64,000 nt of DNA from Hydractinia symbiolongicarpus. Its lineage: Eukaryota > Cnidaria > Hydrozoa > Anthoathecata > Hydractiniidae. Below the pieces are notes generated by a model. The model ran no database searches, was not told the DNA's origin, and saw only the letters and a list, made by a program, of their open reading frames with translations. Of this stretch, positions 59,519 to 64,000 are shown piece by piece. The stretch spans positions 31,025,851 through 31,089,850 of the forward strand of contig NC_079877.1 in the NCBI RefSeq assembly GCF_029227915.1, written 5' to 3'. Both the position numbers and the translations under genes were made by a program. Each line of letters opens with the position of its first letter. Positions within the stretch are counted from its first letter, which is position 1.

Positions 59519-59848
59519 TATATGACGTCAATACTATTCGGGGACCCAGGTTTGGAAAACTTACCCAAATTGGTCCCAGGTTGTCCCTAGTTACCCACGC
59601 GGTGAAAAAACATTGACGTCACCACCTCGTTTCCAAGTTATTTGGCCTCAAAGTTTTAAGTGCATTGTAATGGTTTCAATAATCTTAATTAACTTTCCTT
59701 TGACGTCAATACTATTTTATCGGTAAAGTTATCGGTAAATTACAGAACAATTTATAGGCGATGTTTTATAGAATTTGTTAAAGAAAATTTTGAAGAATGT
59801 AATCCACTTTGCAAAAGTGACAGACAGACACACCTAGCGTATTATTAT
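59519..59848 (-). repeat. Inverted copy of the first ~330 bp of the neighbouring Helitron-type element
   Basis: Nearly perfect reverse complement of about 58787-59100, including the AATAATACGCTAGGTGTG end and GGGTCCCCGAAT at the inner border. It begins immediately after the CTAG of the plus-strand element. Together they form a stem of about 310 bp with a loop of about 430 bp. Confidence 0.8.
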
Positions 59849-60844
59849 TCTACTAGTGATTATAGGCATTGACATTACATAACATTTTTAATTTTTACGT
59901 TGAGGGCAAAGATTGAGTGTCAGAATGCAGTTTTGTTACAATATTCGTTTTGTGAGTATCACTCATAAAGATTTCTGGTAAAAGTTACGTTCCCTATATG
60001 TGTATTAAAATTTTTTTCTCACACACTATCCTGACTTTGTCTGAAGTATATCTGAAATGCAATTTCTTAGGCCCTAATACCAGAAAAATAGGAAGCTTGA
60101 AAAGAATGGAGTAGTGTGAAGACCTGTTGTTTCAAAAAGGCCTGTGCAATGTAGAGCTAGGGGAATCTTACAATCATAAAATACAGTAATTGTAAACCGA
60201 AACTTTTTCCTATATACTTAACAAGCTCTTCTTAACCTAATTTTATATATATATATACACTCTGTAAATAGAAAAATCATTTCAAGTTTTTTAATAATGT
60301 ACATTGTACTTTTTCTTTCAAAATGCATGTCATGTTTTACATTACACACATTTCACTCACATCTTGAGAAATTAATGTGCTATTTTTTATGCGCATGCAA
60401 TGCCATTTTGTTGTGCGAGCAAAATTGCACTGTGATGCCGTGCATGTTCTTTTCCTTTTCCTACGCAATTAAGCAGAATTGCACCATGCAACATTTTTTT
60501 AGTTGCATTATTATCAGAATATAAAAAAGCAAACAAGAAAACCAAATTTTTATTTATTTATTTATACTGAATATTTACACAGGATAAAAACATTTTCAGT
60601 ATTTAAAACACTTCTATTTAAATGTGTCCTGTGTATAATAAAGTTAGTAAAACATAGTAAAAAAAATTGAAAAACTTGAAAAACATATAAGAAACGTATA
60701 AGAAATAAGACAATAAAAGTTACCGTGTAACAATGCAGACTAAAAAAAGAAAACAAGGAAGCATGAAAGGGCAAAGTTGGATAGACTTCATGAAAAAATT
60801 ATAGACTTCAATATACATAATACTATATCTAATACTATCTATCA
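59849..60844. other. Non-coding
   Basis: AT-rich with a short TA run near 60247; no gene recognised. Confidence 0.4.
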
Positions 60845-61935
60845 AAATATGTGTCGCATAGCTTCTTAAAATCCCTAACGGAATCTGTTTGTCTGATCTC
60901 AACGGGCAAAGAAGTGAAATCTTTTATATCCATTATGAAAAAGCCAGAATGGGCAAACTCGAGTTTCACTCAGGGAATTTTTATAAAATAGCCATTATTT
61001 CTGGTTCTCTTCGTGTGCCTCATAAACTGAAAATAATTAGCAAAATCATCACACATCAACACAATTTCGCACAATTAAAACTGACCTTCTCTCAACTAAA
61101 TTTATAATATTCTTTTGTGGAACATTAGTGATCCTTTCAGCTCGATTTCTTATTGATTAAAGTTTATATTTTTCTGTAGAGTTCAAATTTAAATTTGTTG
61201 TACAATCGTACATTAGTGCAGATAAAATTATTGATTGGTAAATTTTGCTAGAGTATTCATTGTCCAAGCCATCTCTCAGGTTACTCAACATACGAAGTTT
61301 ATTTGAGGCTTGTTTATAGAGGTAATTAAAATTTTCCTCCATGTTCAACGATTGATTGATTCCGGTACCCAGATATCTGTATCGAGCACAACTCCTTATG
61401 ATCGTACGAAAGGCTTAGTCCAGTTGGAAATTTTGATAGCTTTATAGCTGTTCCAAGCAACATGGATTCGTTTTTCCTTTACTGAGATTGATAATCAATT
61501 CATGATATAACAATAGGCTGCATTCGATTGCAAATCTTCATTTAGTTCACGTTCAATTGTGTTAAAACACTTATCTGATACATAAACAACTGTATCGTCA
61601 GGGAATTGAATCACTTTTGAATGTTTAAGGATGTCTTTAAAATCATTAAAGTAAATAAGGAAAATGAAGGTCCCAGAATGGACCCTTGCGGTACGTCACA
61701 GGTTATGGGATAGACATGTATTGACACAATTGCGTTCTGTTAAATAAGTAACTAGAGAACCAATCCAACTCAACGCATGATATACCATATGATTTCAACT
61801 TTGATAGCAGTATGGAGTTCCCTAACGTATCAAATGCTATCAAATGCGTCGGAAAGATCTACGAAGACAGTTCCTACAAGCTTTTCCTGATCTGCTTCTT
61901 TATGTATGTCGTCTAGCAATAACGTTGTAGCTAGC
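60845..61935 (-). pseudogene. Non-LTR retrotransposon reverse transcriptase remnant
   Basis: Reading down the minus strand in shifting frames: VFVDLSDAFDSI (RT motif with catalytic Asp), then a G-x-x-x-FIFLIYFNDF tract, FPDDTVVYVS (the DD box, usually FADDT), then NKLRMLSNLRDGLD, RAERITN and a C-terminal tract ending near EAMRHIF. These are landmarks of jockey/CR1-like LINE RTs. Many stops and shifts; dead. The endonuclease part is not seen. Confidence 0.7.
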
Positions 61936-61989
61936 TCTGTGGATCTTAGATAGTAAGGCTAAAAAGACTGCCTTACAACTTGACATTCG

Positions 61990-64000
61990 AGATTAAAAAA
62001 ATGAAGATGGTATTACAAAACTTACGGACAGATTGGACAAGATATTTCTTAAAGATGCAAAGCATCGTGCATATGAAGCATATTAAAAATTTGAGCAATT
62101 TAAAAGGTAAAAGGACATGTTGTTACAGGATTATACCATTGAGTTTGAAGACCTTTACTATAATTTGAAAAAGTATGATATTGATTTACCAGAAGCTGTT
62201 ACAGCTTATCGATGTTTAAATAGTGCTAACCTTTCTACGCAACAGAAAGAAACTGTTTGAGCAACAATTCCAGATTTAAAGTATAACTTGATGGTTGATC
62301 AAGTTAAGAAGGTATTTAATGAATCTTCAAATTCAAAAGAAGATGACGATGCACCGGTTCAAATTAATGAGGTTTCGGGTGGAATGGAAACTCTCATTGG
62401 TGAGACATTTACCATGGCAGTATCGGGTTTTGGTTGCACTAAAACAGTTTGCCGGCAGAATTGGTTAAACTATTATGTAGAAAGTCTTTCAGACGAGGAT
62501 GCTTCATCAATCAAAGAAGAGCCATCATGAACAGTATTTAAATTCGGAGATGGTAACGAAATCAAAGCATCAAAACGTGTCACCATACCTGCTTGGCTTA
62601 GTGGAAAATATGTTAGCATAATAAAAGAAGTTGTAGACAAGGACTTACCATTACTATTTAGTAAGCAAGCAATGAAGAATGCAAAAGTTTTTATTGATTT
62701 TGAAAATGACAAGGTTGAAATTTTGCGACAAGAACACCAGATCCAATTTAGTTTCACCGGACATTATTGTATTTCCATTAACAAAGAGGGTAGCGGAATT
62801 GAAAAGACTTTTGCTCAAGTATACCTGATGATGAATAATTTGGATGATACTCAAGAAAAGGAAAAAGTGGCCCTGAAATTGCATAAACAGTTTGCGCATC
62901 CATCAAAGGACAAGCTTCAGCAGCTTTTGAGAAATGCTGATGTAACTGACCCAGATCTTTTAAAAATGATTGCCGGAGTTTCAGATAGTTGTGATACAGA
63001 ATTTAATGAATGCGTTGGCATGGATTTGAAACAATGGTCGTATGGTGATAAAATTTGTTTGTTACATCTTGTTGATCACTTGGCCAGGATTTAGTGCATC
63101 CTTTGTTATTTGAAGTAAAAGGAAAGAAATTATCATTAACTCCATTTTTAAGATCTGGATTTCCATATTTGGGTCTGCTAAAAAGTTTTTAGTGGATAAT
63201 GGTGGGGAATTTGATAATGAGGATTACCGTGACATGTGTGAGAATTTAAACATCAATATTGTTACAGCAGCTGCTGAGAGCCCATGGAGTAATGGACTTG
63301 TTGAGCGACATAATTTCACACTTGGCAATACAGTCTGTAAAATGATGGACAAGCCTAATTATTCATTAGAAACAGCTGCGGCTTGGGCTGTTGCTGCTAA
63401 GAATTCCTTAAAAAACGTACATGGCTTTTCACCAAATCAACTAGTGTTTGGCAGCAATCCAAATTTTCCAGTTATAGAAATGAATGATCCCCCAGCTCTA
63501 GAAGGAAGGAAAGTAGTCAAGTAGTTGCTGATAACTTGAACGCATTGCATGCTGCAAGAGAAGCCTTTATAAAATCTTAATCCTCTGAAAAGCTCAGAAG
63601 AGCCTTGAAACATAATGTAAGACCTTCAACAGGTGTGAAGTATGCAACAGGAGATAAAGTATATTATAAACGGAGATCTGATGATACTTGGAATGATCCT
63701 GCTACTGTGATAGGTCAAGAAAGTCAGCAAGTTCTAGTGAAGCATGGATCAACATATGTTAGAATGCATCCATGCAGACTACGATTAAAAGAAGAAAAGT
63801 TAGAAGCACATGTAGAAGTGGAAATTGACCATGAAGAAAAACAGGAAACTGGAAAGGAAATATTGGAAGATGAGGAATTAAGTAGTGAAGCATCAATTAC
63901 TAACAGCGATGTTAATAATGATACGGGTATGGATACAAATGTGAAAGCAAAGAATATTATGCCAAACGTTAAAGATAAAGTGAAATACAAAACAAAAGTT
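61990..64000 (+). pseudogene. Copia-like LTR retrotransposon gag-protease-integrase remnant, runs off window
   Basis: Gag-like part: FEDLYYNLKKYDIDLPEAV. Protease-like part around 62430-62760: CTKTVC, FKFGDGNEIKASKRV, LPLLFSKQAMKNAK and GHYC; the usual Asp-Thr/Ser-Gly is not recognisable. Integrase: LHKQFAHPSKDKL, then VGMDLK, then VDNGGEFDNEDY and SPWSNGLVERHN (core Asp and Glu), NVHGFSPNQLVFG, and later TGDKVYYKR and VRMHPCRL. Stops at about 62258, 62528, 63092 and 63522 and frame changes between them show that it is broken. Integrase before any RT is the Copia order; the RT would lie past 64000. No LTR is seen at the left. Confidence 0.75.

Overview
The window looks like animal nuclear DNA, most likely from a cnidarian (a hydrozoan such as Hydractinia or Clytia is my best guess; this is inference). 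It is AT-rich, its genes have many short phase-consistent GT-AG introns, it is crowded with decayed transposons, and it carries type I membrane receptors with Ig-like exons and tyrosine-motif tails that resemble the cnidarian allorecognition (Alr) receptors. There is no operon structure, CRISPR array or bacterial feature.

Layout. 1-8.8 kb is non-coding, with Helitron-type remnants, microsatellites and a 17-bp minisatellite. From 27.4 kb down to 8.8 kb (minus strand) lies a complete 15-exon gene for a secreted M13 (neprilysin/endothelin-converting-enzyme-like) zinc peptidase of 711 residues. Its intron 7 is 11.7 kb long and holds a tandem segmental duplication (about 13.2-17.6 and 19.2-23.3 kb). 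Each copy carries an intact intronless gene for a 165-residue secreted cysteine-rich protein. A 726-bp inverted-repeat transposon sits in one copy only, so the other preserves its empty site.

Head-to-head with the peptidase, 29.1-39.4 kb (plus strand) encodes a receptor with six Ig-like exons, a membrane segment and a 170-residue acidic tail. Its first intron is about 91% TTC microsatellite. 40.5-42.4 kb holds a broken DIRS-like retrotransposon (RT, RNase H and tyrosine recombinase, minus strand). 43-50 kb is non-coding, with a Harbinger-type MITE and degenerate repeats. A second, compact receptor (about 285 residues, 50.0-52.4 kb, plus strand) has one Ig-like exon, a membrane segment and a tail with an ITAM-like YxxL pair and a proline-rich stretch. 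A head-to-tail array of three Helitron-type units follows immediately.

55.9-57.8 kb (minus strand) has the last two exons of succinate-semialdehyde dehydrogenase; its N-terminal exon(s) were not found. The right end contains a Helitron-type element with a 330-bp inverted copy, a broken non-LTR retrotransposon (minus) and a broken Copia-like gag-pol (plus) running off the window.

The most interesting content is the pair of co-linear Ig receptors, one with an activating-type tail and one with unusual Ig domains lacking canonical cysteines. Together they suggest an allorecognition- or immune-receptor-type locus. The nested duplicated cysteine-rich genes and the microsatellite intron are the next most notable. 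All exon models were read by eye from splice sites and reading-frame continuity; none has transcript support here.
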